From Cyanobium usitatum str. Tous (lineage in GTDB: Bacteria > Cyanobacteriota > Cyanobacteriia > PCC-6307 > Cyanobiaceae), in the NCBI RefSeq assembly GCF_963920485.1, contig NZ_OY986431.1, positions 2,170,001 to 2,234,000 of the forward strand: 64,000 nt of DNA, read 5' to 3'. Numbering within the stretch: the stretch's first letter is position 1; each line of letters opens with the position of its first letter. Positions 7,683 to 15,567 of the stretch are shown here, one piece after another. The notes below the pieces were generated by a model. It worked only from the letters and a program-made list of their open reading frames with translations. It did not search any database and had not been told where the DNA came from. The position numbers and the translations under genes are program-made.

Positions 7683-8456
7683 TTAATGACCAGAGAATAA
7701 ATCTGGAGACGACGCTAAAAAAGCAGGTGAAATAGTCGCAAACAACGCATTGCGGCGTATCTGTCGCTCCTGCGGATCACGCACCGTTCGATTCACCTCC
7801 AGCAGCGCCATCAGCACCGCTTCGCTCATCGACGTATTGGTCCACGGAATCTGATCCGGCAATTCCCCATCTATGGCACCAGCTACCTTGAGCGCCCTGT
7901 GCACCAAGCTTTCTGCTGGCTCATAGGCCAACACCTCTACCCCCAACCCTGCAGCTTCCAGATCCTCAATCATGGGCTCAAACCTGAGTTTGGCCTCTTC
8001 CTCCTTCAGCCACTGCTGCGGGCTGCGGGTTTCACCCACATAGGGGTCCTTCACCGCCTGGTTGTAGTGCGAGGCTGCCCTGCTGCGCAGCTCCCGCTCC
8101 ACCAGCAACGCCCTGATCCCGTCTGGCTGGGCAATGCCCTGCTCCACCAGCCAGGCCACCACCCGGGCCGCACAGCCCAGGCTGAGGAATTCGCTGCTGA
8201 TCAGCAGCGTGTCGTGCTGCACCTCAGCCAGTTCCGCTTGGAGCTGCTCGAGCAGCAGCTCGGGCTCCAGCGCCTCGGCATCCGGGCGCCGCAGCTCCGG
8301 GATCAGGCTGAACACCAGATTGTGATGAGCACCATCAGGCCACTGCCCCGTGCGGGGGTAATAAAACGCTGAAAACGACTGCTGCCGCAGCACCGCCTGA
8401 AGCGCGCTGGTGCCCGTCTTGTGGGGGCCGGCATGCAGGATCAGGCGGCGGGGCAT
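7683..8456 (-). CDS. sulfotransferase family protein (intact paralogue)
   Basis: A 257-residue protein that opens with a P-loop-like phosphosulfate-binding motif (LILHAGPHKTGTSALQ, residues 5-20), followed by LLISSEFLSL near residue 85 and LVERELRSRAASHYNQAV near 120. Its C-terminal half (from about 8105 downward) is duplicated at 1504-1937, and its middle resembles the relic at 745-1265. The ATG at 8456 lies just before the loop, as is usual. It should use PAPS; the acceptor is unknown. Proteins of this type are common in marine picocyanobacterial surface-polysaccharide islands. Confidence 0.75.
   Translation of the reverse strand: MPRRLILHAGPHKTGTSALQAVLRQQSFSAFYYPRTGQWPDGAHHNLVFSLIPELRRPDAEALEPELLLEQLQAELAEVQHDTLLISSEFLSLGCAARVVAWLVEQGIAQPDGIRALLVERELRSRAASHYNQAVKDPYVGETRSPQQWLKEEEAKLRFEPMIEDLEAAGLGVEVLAYEPAESLVHRALKVAGAIDGELPDQIPWTNTSMSEAVLMALLEVNRTVRDPQERQIRRNALFATISPAFLASSPDLFSGH
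7735..8105 (-). repeat. direct repeat copy B (sulfotransferase 3' half)
   Basis: Partner of 1550-1937, in the same orientation and about 6.2 kb away. This copy is part of the intact gene, so it is the likely source or the better-preserved sister of copy A. Confidence 0.8.
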
Positions 8457-8774
8457 CGGTTAGGGCTTGGGTTCCCCAGTTTGGCTGAGCTGGGAGGCAC
8501 CTGCTCTCAGCTGGGTAGCGCCGGCAGTCGCATCGCCTCCAGTGTCGGCATTAGCTCAGTGGGCTTTTCCACCAGCGCTCACTCAGGCCGGGCCAGCAGC
8601 AGCCCCGATCGGCTGCCAGCCGCCAGGGGTAGCCCGTCGGTGATTGCTGCATATCCAGCGTGAACTGCCTCTGCTGCTTGAGCTGCTCCCAGGTTGCGCA
8701 GCTGGAGGCGCCAGAGGGTTGGCGAGGGGGGTCTGGGTCGTGCTGGGTGGCTGTTTTGTGTGGGTTGGTGGGCC
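8457..8774. other. intergenic stretch without a recognisable gene
   Basis: Between the divergent sulfotransferase and DUF2887 genes. The longest open frames here look like shadows with no recognisable family sequence. No clear hairpin terminator or tRNA is seen. Confidence 0.4.
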
Positions 8775-9236
8775 TTGAAAACCGATCACTGGTTCTACGG
8801 GCTGTTCCAGAGCGCGCCGGATCTGATCGCCTTGCTGTTGCCGCAGGGTGCCTCTGCGGTGCCTGAGCTCGGGCCTGATTCTCCTGGGGATGCGCTCTAT
8901 CGCTTTGAGGCGCCTGAACTCAAAGCCGCAAGCCACCGGCTTGATGGGGCGTTTTGGCCCAGAAGCGGGGAGGCCGGCACGCTGGAGCAACCGGTGGTGC
9001 TGCTGGAGGTGCAGATGCGCAGCAAGCCAGGTTTCAAGCACCGCCTTGGCACCCAGAGCTTTCGCTTTCTCCAGATCCAGCCTCGGGTACACCGCCTGGC
9101 CGTGGTCTTGGTGGTGCCCCAGCGGCGTGATGGTGCTCGAGCACATGGGCTGACAAGAGGCCGACGCCGTGATCCGCCACTGCGGGGGGTGAAGGAGACT
9201 GGGGGCGCAGTCAGCACGTCTACACGCATCAACTGA
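8775..9236 (+). pseudogene. DUF2887 / Rpn-like nuclease-family protein, truncated
   Basis: From the TTG at 8775 the translation KTDHWFYGLFQSAPDLIALL and then YRFEAPELKAASHRLDGAFWP and VVLLEVQMRSKPGFKHRLG match the N-terminus of cyanobacterial DUF2887 proteins, thought to be PD-(D/E)XK-type proteins related to recombination-promoting Rpn. The E-x-Q (EVQ) with upstream Asp fits a nuclease core. After VVPQRR the sequence stops resembling the family and ends at 9236 after about 153 codons, whereas full proteins run to about 250 or more. I read this as a frameshifted or truncated relic; a start at the ATG at 8694 is less likely. Confidence 0.65.
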
Positions 9237-9271
9237 TGACTAGGCTGATGCAGGCTTGGTTCTTCTGATCG

Positions 9272-9466
9272 ATGCGCACCACCGTGACCCTGGACGCGCA
9301 GCTACTGGCCCAGGCCCAACAGCTGTGCGGCGACCTGGAGCGCAGCGCGCTGCTCAAGGAAGCGTTGCAGGCCCTGGTGCAGCGGGAAAGCGCGCGCAGG
9401 CTGGCCGCCCTGGGCGGCAGCCAACCGGATCTCGCCCCCATCCCGCGTCGCCGGAGCACGGCTTGA
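9272..9466 (+). CDS. vapB: VapB-type antitoxin
   Basis: A 64-residue protein with a ribbon-helix-helix-like N-terminus (MRTTVTLDAQLLAQAQQLCG, then ERSALLKEALQALVQRE) and a basic, Pro-rich tail, as in VapB antitoxins of the RHH type. It lies directly upstream of, and overlaps by 4 nt, a PIN-domain toxin. The usual role is to bind and inhibit the toxin and to repress the operon promoter, which would lie in the short space before 9272. Confidence 0.8.
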   Translation: MRTTVTLDAQLLAQAQQLCGDLERSALLKEALQALVQRESARRLAALGGSQPDLAPIPRRRSTA

Positions 9467-9834
9467 TTCTCGTTGACACCTCCGTGTGGGTGGACCACCT
9501 GCGCACCGGCTTACCGCAGCTCGAGGCCGCGCTCCAAGAGAATGATGTGGTGATGCATCCCTGGGTGATCGGCGAACTCGCGTGCGGCAACCCCCGCCAT
9601 CGCGCGCAGGTGCTGCAGCTGCTGCAGGGCCTGCCGAAGGCAACCGTGGCGAGCGATGGGGAGGTGTTGCTCCTGATCGAGCAGGAGCAGCTGATGGGGC
9701 GTGGGATCGGCTTCATCGACGCCCACCTGCTGGCCTCCGCACGACTGTCGGGCTGCTGGCTCTGGACCGGTGATCGTCGGCTGGGCGTCCTAGCCAAGGA
9801 TCTGGGTGTGGCGGCGCCAGACTGCCCGCCATGA
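9463..9834 (+). CDS. vapC: VapC-type PIN-domain toxin (ribonuclease)
   Basis: A 123-residue protein if started at the TTG at 9463, which overlaps the antitoxin stop (TTGA). PIN-domain acidic residues are visible: Asp5 in VDTSVWVDHL, Glu in VIGELACG, Asp in GIGFIDAHLLASA and the closing WTGDRRLG. VapC proteins are Mg-dependent RNases that cut initiator tRNA or rRNA when released from VapB. The gene end overlaps the glcF start by ATGA, so a toxin-antitoxin module is translationally joined to a metabolic gene. The open frame extends upstream to 9256, but that part is the antitoxin in another frame. Confidence 0.85.
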   Translation: MILVDTSVWVDHLRTGLPQLEAALQENDVVMHPWVIGELACGNPRHRAQVLQLLQGLPKATVASDGEVLLLIEQEQLMGRGIGFIDAHLLASARLSGCWLWTGDRRLGVLAKDLGVAAPDCPP

Positions 9835-11168
9835 GCGGTTTCGGTTCCCCCAGCCCCACTACCCCTGCAGGCGCCACCGACCCCTGCGTGCACTGCGGCT
9901 TCTGCCTGCCCACCTGCGCCAGCTACCGGGTGCTGGGAACGGAGATGGATTCACCCCGGGGCCGCATCTACACCCTCAAGGCGATCGCCAACGGTGAACT
10001 GAGCCTCGACGCCACCGTGGCGAAACACTTCGACAGTTGCCTGGGCTGTCTCGCCTGCGTGACCGCCTGTCCGTCAGGGGTGCGCTACGACCAAATGATC
10101 GAGGCGACGCGCCCCCAGCTCAACGCCCCGGAACTGCGCAGCTCCGCCCAGCAGGCATTTCGCAAGCTGCTGTTTGCCCTGCTTCCCTACCCTGCGCGGC
10201 TTCGGGCCCTGCTCACGCCGCTGCGCCTTTACGCCGGCACCCCCCTGCAGGCCCTGGCCCGCCGCAGTGGGCTCACCCGCCTGTTCGGCCCCCAACTGGA
10301 GGCCCTCGATCAGCTGCTACCTCCCTTGGTGCCGGCTGGCTTCCGCGACGACTTCCCCCTGGTAGTGCCCGCCCAGGGTCCTCGCCGCGCCCGGGTAGGG
10401 CTGATGCTGGGTTGTGTGCAGCGTTTATTTGATCCAGCCGTGAATCAGGCCGCCGTGCAGGTGCTGAGCGCCAACGGCATCGAGGTGGTGATCCCGCCAG
10501 CCCAAGGTTGCTGCGGCGCCGTGACCCACCACCAAGGGGAACTGGACCAAACCCACCAACTGGCCCAGGCCCTGATCCAAAGCTTCGAGGCCGTAGTGGG
10601 CCCAGGCAAGCCCGCCGGGGCCGAGCCTCTCGACGCCGTATTGGTGGCAGCTTCCGGTTGCGGCCACACCATGAAGTCCTACGGGCGGCTCACCGGCAGC
10701 AGCTTCTCCGCCCCGGTCGCGGACATACAGGAGTTCCTCGCCGAGCTCGGCCTGAGCCAGCCATTCCTCGCCGCCCTCAAGCCCCTGAGCCACGCTGACG
10801 GCGAACCAGCCAGCGCCAAACGCCCGCTCCAACTGGCTTATCACGACGCCTGCCACATGCTGCATGGCCAGGGCATCAGCAGCCAGCCCCGGGCCCTACT
10901 CAATGCCATCCCCCACATCCAGCTGCGCGAAGCGACGGAAGCGGGAGTGTGCTGCGGCAGCGCCGGCATCTACAACTTGGTGCAGCCTGAGGAGGCCGCC
11001 GCCCTCGGGCAGCTCAAGGCCAAAGACCTAGCTGGCACCGGTGCCGAGCTGGCTGTTAGCGCCAACATCGGCTGCAGCCTGCAGATCCGCCGCCACCTGC
11101 AGGAACTGCCCCAGCCGATCCCGGTGCTGCATCCGATGCAGTTGCTGGAGCAGAGCTATAGCGGTTGA
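9831..11168 (+). CDS. glcF: glycolate dehydrogenase iron-sulfur subunit GlcF
   Basis: A 445-residue protein with two N-terminal 4Fe-4S motifs (Cys19/22/25/29 and Cys70/73/76/80) followed by two cysteine-rich CCG-type domains (GCVQRLFDP, GCCGAVTHHQG; DACHMLHGQ, GVCCGSAGIYN). This is the GlcF layout. With GlcD and GlcE it oxidises glycolate from photorespiration to glyoxylate and passes electrons to the membrane. glcE is 1.4 kb downstream beyond a gene of opposite orientation; glcD is not in the window. The ATG overlaps the vapC stop. Confidence 0.9.
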   Translation: MSGFGSPSPTTPAGATDPCVHCGFCLPTCASYRVLGTEMDSPRGRIYTLKAIANGELSLDATVAKHFDSCLGCLACVTACPSGVRYDQMIEATRPQLNAPELRSSAQQAFRKLLFALLPYPARLRALLTPLRLYAGTPLQALARRSGLTRLFGPQLEALDQLLPPLVPAGFRDDFPLVVPAQGPRRARVGLMLGCVQRLFDPAVNQAAVQVLSANGIEVVIPPAQGCCGAVTHHQGELDQTHQLAQALIQSFEAVVGPGKPAGAEPLDAVLVAASGCGHTMKSYGRLTGSSFSAPVADIQEFLAELGLSQPFLAALKPLSHADGEPASAKRPLQLAYHDACHMLHGQGISSQPRALLNAIPHIQLREATEAGVCCGSAGIYNLVQPEEAAALGQLKAKDLAGTGAELAVSANIGCSLQIRRHLQELPQPIPVLHPMQLLEQSYSG

Positions 11169-11261
11169 GCCAACCCATCCCCGAGAACATTCTGGGAGTG
11201 GGTTTTGGCTTGGCCGGTGCCGTGGGGGTAATACGGCGGTGGCCATTGGCGAGGAGACGAG

Positions 11262-12599
11262 TTAATCCGCGCCTTCCAAACCCTCCATCCAGCGCCAGGC
11301 CAGCCGCAGCGTGTCCCCATCACCGAGATTGCCGGGGAAAGTGAGCACCGGCAGTGGCTCTGGCAGATCAGCCAGCACCAAGGAAAGCCCCGGCAGCAGC
11401 TGGCCTTGCAACTCGACCGCCGCCAGAGCCAAACCATCGGCCAGCAGGGTGTGGGTGGTGATGCCCCCCTTGCTGATCAGGTAACCCAGCTGGGGCGCCA
11501 GGGCAGCAGCCAGCCGGGCCATTAGCGCCGCTAGAGCGTCCCCTAAGCGGCGGCGCTGCGCCACTGATGAGCACTGGAGCTCACCCCGGCTGGTGTACAG
11601 CACCGGCGTTTGCCCCTGGGCCAGCACCCGCCGCAACTGAACCAGCCAGTCGGCCTCCAGGGAAGCCAGCAGGAGCTCCGGCAGGGGGCCTTCCAGCAGC
11701 CGCGCCAGCTTGGCGACGGGCAGCTCCAGCCCCACGCAGCGGGGCTCCGTCAGCAGCTGGGTGAGCTGGGCATCAGCCAAGGGCACGTGGGAGCCCACCA
11801 GCACCAGCCCTGGCTTGGGGCGGCGCAACCGGGCCAAGCCAGCTCCAGCCAGGGGCTGGGGCGGCAAAGCCGCTAAGGCCTGAATCCAACTGGCCGCCGA
11901 CTGGGAAAGCACCGCCCGCGGCCAGGCCTGGCGCACCACCTGGGCCAGGGCGGCCAGTTGCTCAGGTCGCTCCCCGTCAACGGCCACCACGGGCCCGCCA
12001 TCTAGGGCCGCCAATCGCTCCGCCAGGGCCTGGCCGCCATCGCTTACGGCGTAATCCAACTCGGCGCCCGTCAGACGCTGCACCTGGTGAGCGGCGATAC
12101 GGCCCCCACTTTTTTCCTCCACCCAAACCGGTAGATCGCTGCTGGCGTAGCCAAACAGGCGGTCGCGGGCGAAGGCGGTTTCGTGCACGGGCTGGCCGTG
12201 TAGGCGATGCACCCCCTCCACGGTGGTGCGGCCCCCCTCAAAAAAGGCCGGGACCAACAAGGTGGCCGCAAAGGGGCCAAGCTCGGCCGCTATCACCTCC
12301 ACCTCCAACGGAAAGTGGCCCCGCAAGGTGGAGTCGCCGCGACTCACCAGCCACCAACGCTCAATGCCTGCCAGGGGAAGGGCCGCGGCCAGGGCCCGGC
12401 AGATCTGGCGCACCCGATCCGCGGCCGCTTCCGGCGCCAGGGCCCGGGTGTTAGCCAGCAGAAACAGCAGTGGCGAAGGGTGCCGCAGCCCCGCCGCCAG
12501 GGTGGCGGCATCCCAGCGCAGCAGCAGCGGGCAGCTGTGCACCGTCTGGGAGCCGGTGGGGTCATCGTCGATGACGATGATTTTGGAGGAGGCGGCCAT
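11262..12599 (-). CDS. four-carbon acid sugar kinase family protein (DUF1537)
   Basis: A 445-residue protein with the N-terminal domain signature IIVIDDDPTGSQTVH (residues 7-21) and RGDSTLRGHFPLE, and the C-terminal nucleotide-binding domain motifs LISKGGITTHTLLADGL and LTFPGNLGDGDTL. Known members phosphorylate C4 sugar acids such as erythronate, threonate or their 2-oxo derivatives. The position between glcF and glcE, on the opposite strand, is suggestive of acid-sugar salvage linked to glycolate metabolism, but the substrate is not proven. Start at the ATG at 12599; only 17 nt separate it from glcE, so the two share a divergent promoter region. Confidence 0.85.
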   Translation of the reverse strand: MAASSKIIVIDDDPTGSQTVHSCPLLLRWDAATLAAGLRHPSPLLFLLANTRALAPEAAADRVRQICRALAAALPLAGIERWWLVSRGDSTLRGHFPLEVEVIAAELGPFAATLLVPAFFEGGRTTVEGVHRLHGQPVHETAFARDRLFGYASSDLPVWVEEKSGGRIAAHQVQRLTGAELDYAVSDGGQALAERLAALDGGPVVAVDGERPEQLAALAQVVRQAWPRAVLSQSAASWIQALAALPPQPLAGAGLARLRRPKPGLVLVGSHVPLADAQLTQLLTEPRCVGLELPVAKLARLLEGPLPELLLASLEADWLVQLRRVLAQGQTPVLYTSRGELQCSSVAQRRRLGDALAALMARLAAALAPQLGYLISKGGITTHTLLADGLALAAVELQGQLLPGLSLVLADLPEPLPVLTFPGNLGDGDTLRLAWRWMEGLEGAD

Positions 12600-12616
12600 G
12601 GCACCATCGTGCCGTG

Positions 12617-13807
12617 ATGACTCCAGAGCCCAGGGAGCTGCAGGAGCTGGTGCGCGAGCTGCACCAGCAAGCTGCGCCCTGGCAACCCGCCGGCCTGGGC
12701 AGCCGACTCAACTGGGGGCCGCCAGTTATGGGCGCCAGCGCCACCGTGAGCTGTAGGCGGCTGAGCGGCATCGTTGAGCACAGCCCTGGCGATTTCACTG
12801 TGACGGCCCTAGCCGGCACGCCCCTGGTCGAATTGCAAGCCGAACTGGCCCGCCACAGGCAGTGGCTAGCCGTTGACTGGCCCTGGGGCAGCGGCATGGG
12901 CGGCCAAGCCAGCGGCAGCCTGGGCGGCCTGGTGGCCAGGGGCCTGGCCGGCGGTCTGCGCCAGCGCTATCTGGGCGTGCGCGACCAGATCATTGGCCTG
13001 GAATTGATCCGCAGCGACGGCACCCGCGCCCGGGCCGGGGGCAAGGTGGTGAAAAACGTGGCCGGCTACGACCTGATGCGCTTGATGGCGGGCAGCTGGG
13101 GGTCCTTAGGACTGATCAGCAGCCTCACGCTGCGCACCATGCCGGAGCCACCCCAGCGGCGCGGCCTGAAGCTGGCGGGGCCGCTCGAAGCCCTCGGCCC
13201 ACTGGCTTCCTGGCTGCTGGGCTCAAGCCTCAGCCCGGAGCGGATCGACTGGTGGCGACCCCCTGCCCGCCAAGAAGAAGACACCGGACTGCTGATCAGC
13301 CTGGCCAGCATCAACGCCCACACCCTCAATGAGCAGATCGGCTGCATCGCCGCCAAGGCTGCTCCAATGGGAATAACGGCCCAAACTCTTGAACCTGCCG
13401 AACTCGCAAGCCTGGTAGGCCAAAGCCAAGGGTCTGAAACTGGGTCCAGCGACTGGTTGCTGCGGCTGGCGGTGCGCCCCAACCAGGCGACTGCCCTGCT
13501 CGCCGATCCAGCCCTGGCCGGCTTGCCGCTGGTCCTGGGGGCTGGCAGTGGCCTAGGTATCGCCTGGGCAACTGCCTCAGCCCTGCCGACCTACAAGGTG
13601 GAGGCGCTCAGGCGCCATTGCCAGCAGGCTGGCGGCTACCTGACGGTGTTGCGCCAGCCCGCCAGCAGCCAACTGCCGGCCTGGCTAGACGCCCCATCGC
13701 GGCCCCTGATCGAGGCGATCAAGCGGCAGTTTGACCCGAAGCAGCAACTGTCGCGCGGTCGCCTCCCTGGAGTGAATCTGCCGGGAGTGGAGCCGCCCCG
13801 GAGCTGA
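12617..13807 (+). CDS. glcE: glycolate dehydrogenase FAD-binding subunit GlcE
   Basis: A 396-residue FAD-binding oxidase subunit. The FAD-binding (PCMH-type) fold is seen in GSGMGGQASGSLGGLVARG (about residues 92-110) and VVKNVAGYDLMRLMAGSWGS LGLI (about 145-168), both hallmarks of GlcE. It partners GlcD and GlcF in glycolate oxidation. The GTG at 12614 directly precedes the ATG at 12617; I take the ATG. Its last 89 nt overlap the opposing hydrolase gene. Confidence 0.88.
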   Translation: MTPEPRELQELVRELHQQAAPWQPAGLGSRLNWGPPVMGASATVSCRRLSGIVEHSPGDFTVTALAGTPLVELQAELARHRQWLAVDWPWGSGMGGQASGSLGGLVARGLAGGLRQRYLGVRDQIIGLELIRSDGTRARAGGKVVKNVAGYDLMRLMAGSWGSLGLISSLTLRTMPEPPQRRGLKLAGPLEALGPLASWLLGSSLSPERIDWWRPPARQEEDTGLLISLASINAHTLNEQIGCIAAKAAPMGITAQTLEPAELASLVGQSQGSETGSSDWLLRLAVRPNQATALLADPALAGLPLVLGAGSGLGIAWATASALPTYKVEALRRHCQQAGGYLTVLRQPASSQLPAWLDAPSRPLIEAIKRQFDPKQQLSRGRLPGVNLPGVEPPRS

Positions 13808-14678
13808 GGCCGGCGATCCAGTCGAGCAGGGCAGCATTTACCTGATCTGGCACTTCATCGTGGGGACAGTGACCGGCTTCGAGCACCACTTCGCTGGTGC
13901 CTACCGGAGCATGACGCTGGAAAGCAGCCCGCCGGCCCACGGCGTTAATCCAGGGGTCGCGGATACCCCAGAGCAACAGCAACGGGCATGTCAGCTGGAC
14001 AAACAACTCATCGAGGGGCTGGCCGCGGGGGATATCAAACACGGTGCGAAAAACACCGAAGGCACCCGGATCCAGCGATGGCCGCCGGATCGCCTCCACC
14101 AAGGCTTCATCGACGTTGCTCTTGTCGACATACACCTGGTTGAGGGTGCGGCGAATCGTGGCCGGCCGGCGCAAATTTTCAAACAACAACCTCTGCAGCA
14201 CCGGACTTTTGAGCAGGGCTCCCGCAATGGTTTGGCGGGTGATCGCTCCCCAGCCCTTAGGCGGCGCCTGCTCATCGCTGAACGGCCCTGCCGCATTCAG
14301 CAGCACCACCCCGGCCGCCTGGTCCCCTAGGGCAGCGCCAGCCGCTAGGGCTGAGAAACCGCCAAGGGAATTGCCCGCAAGCACCGTCGGCCGGCCGATG
14401 CGCTCGTGCACATAGGCGGCCAGCTGGTCGCGCCAGAGGGGGCCGCCGTAGGCAAGCTCGGCCGGCTTGGCGCTGCGACCAAAGCCCAGCAGGTCGATGG
14501 CGTGCACCTCATGGCGCTGGGCCAGCACGGGAATGTTGTGGCGCCAGTGGTCCGTGGAAGCACCAAAGCCATGCACCAGCAGGATCGCCGGGCCCTCGGG
14601 CTCAGCTGGCGCCGCTGCGATGGCGTGCACTGGATGGCCGGCGTAGCTCCAGGGCTGGGGTACAGACAAGGAAGCCAC
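13719..14678 (-). CDS. alpha/beta-fold hydrolase
   Basis: A 319-residue protein with the hydrolase fold: HGFGASTDHWRHN oxyanion-hole region near residue 36, nucleophile elbow AGNSLGGFSA (Ser in GNSLGG near residue 103), acid in LWGIRDPW and catalytic His in EAGHCPHDE. The substrate is unknown; chloroplast and cyanobacterial relatives include pheophytinase-like and lipid esterases. About 30 residues after the fold's natural end (LLDWIAGL) lie antisense to the 3' end of glcE. The start is the GTG at 14678, as no ATG fits. Confidence 0.8.
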   Translation of the reverse strand: MASLSVPQPWSYAGHPVHAIAAAPAEPEGPAILLVHGFGASTDHWRHNIPVLAQRHEVHAIDLLGFGRSAKPAELAYGGPLWRDQLAAYVHERIGRPTVLAGNSLGGFSALAAGAALGDQAAGVVLLNAAGPFSDEQAPPKGWGAITRQTIAGALLKSPVLQRLLFENLRRPATIRRTLNQVYVDKSNVDEALVEAIRRPSLDPGAFGVFRTVFDIPRGQPLDELFVQLTCPLLLLWGIRDPWINAVGRRAAFQRHAPVGTSEVVLEAGHCPHDEVPDQVNAALLDWIAGLSSGAAPLPADSLQGGDRATVAASGQTAA

Positions 14679-14726
14679 CTTGATGTGTCCAGGGTGGTTG
14701 ATGCTAGGTAGATCTGCGGCGCGCCA

Positions 14727-15041
14727 TTGCCCCTCACCAGCCCTGACTGGAGCCCCTTCCTGCCGGGGATCGCCCTGTGGGCCCTAGCCCTTTACCTCCC
14801 CTTGAGCGGCCCCTTGGGGCGCCTGGAGGAAGCACTTGCCTCAGGCTCCCTGCCGAGCACTTTCCAGCAGGTGGTGTTGGTGATTAGCAGCCTGCTGCTG
14901 GCCCTGGCCATCGGGGTGCTGGCCGACCTGGGCCTGAGCTGGGCCCTGGGCCCGGACTGGGCCAGCAGCCTCGGCCTGATCGCCGCAGGCTGGGGGCTGT
15001 TCACAGCGCTCGCCAGTCGAGCCAGGGAAGACGGGGAATGA
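14727..15041 (+). CDS. small hydrophobic membrane protein, conserved hypothetical
   Basis: A 104-residue protein with about three hydrophobic stretches (FLPGIALWALALYLPL, QVVLVISSLLLALAIGVLA, LGLIAAGWGLFTALA). It starts at a TTG at 14727 in the short gap divergent from the hydrolase. I do not recognise a family. Its last 41 nt overlap the opposing methyltransferase-like gene. The high content of hydrophobic segments and clean frame support a real gene, but no function can be given. Confidence 0.55.
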   Translation: MPLTSPDWSPFLPGIALWALALYLPLSGPLGRLEEALASGSLPSTFQQVVLVISSLLLALAIGVLADLGLSWALGPDWASSLGLIAAGWGLFTALASRAREDGE

Positions 15042-15567
15042 TTGCCGGTGTGCGGGCCCGGTAGGTGGCGTAATCGGGATGGGCAAGCTCAAGGGCCCGC
15101 TCCTCGCGGCGCGCCTTACCGCCGAGCACGGCCACCAGGGCCAGCAGCAAGGCCAGATGCAGCAGGCTGCCCAGGGCCAAGCTCACCCCCAGCGAACAAA
15201 GCAGCACCGCTTGATAGAGGGGGTGACGGCAACGGCCGTAGGCCCCGCTTGTCACCAATGGGGCGCCAGGGATCGGATCAGGCAGGGGCGTAAGGCTGGA
15301 GCCCAGCCCCCAGAACGCCTGAGCCGCCAAGATCAAGCCCAGCAGCAGCAAAACGGCACCGGCCAGGGCTATCGGCAGGGGCCAGGCATAACCCCAGGCG
15401 CCGGGGGCAGGCCAGGGCGGCAGCAGGTGGGCGGCAATCAGGGCCAACTGGGCGAGCAGCCACCACTCACCGTGGCGGTTGTCTAGCCAGCCCCCCCAAC
15501 TCAGGCCCCAGCGCTCAGGTTGGAATTTCGGCAAGTGGATCAAGATCCGGACCTCCAGCGCTGCCAC
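15001..15567 (-). CDS. isoprenylcysteine carboxyl methyltransferase-like membrane protein
   Basis: A 188-residue integral membrane protein with four to five hydrophobic helices and the ICMT/phospholipid N-methyltransferase signature near the C-terminus: LVTSGAYGRCRHPLYQAVLL (SAM-binding RHPxY), then EERALELAHPDYATYRARTP. Probably methylates a lipid or small molecule with SAM; bacterial members are rarely characterised. The 5' end overlaps the antiporter gene by 53 nt in the same direction; a GTG at 15552 is an alternative start. Confidence 0.75.
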   Translation of the reverse strand: MAALEVRILIHLPKFQPERWGLSWGGWLDNRHGEWWLLAQLALIAAHLLPPWPAPGAWGYAWPLPIALAGAVLLLLGLILAAQAFWGLGSSLTPLPDPIPGAPLVTSGAYGRCRHPLYQAVLLCSLGVSLALGSLLHLALLLALVAVLGGKARREERALELAHPDYATYRARTPAIIPRLPWLDWRAL

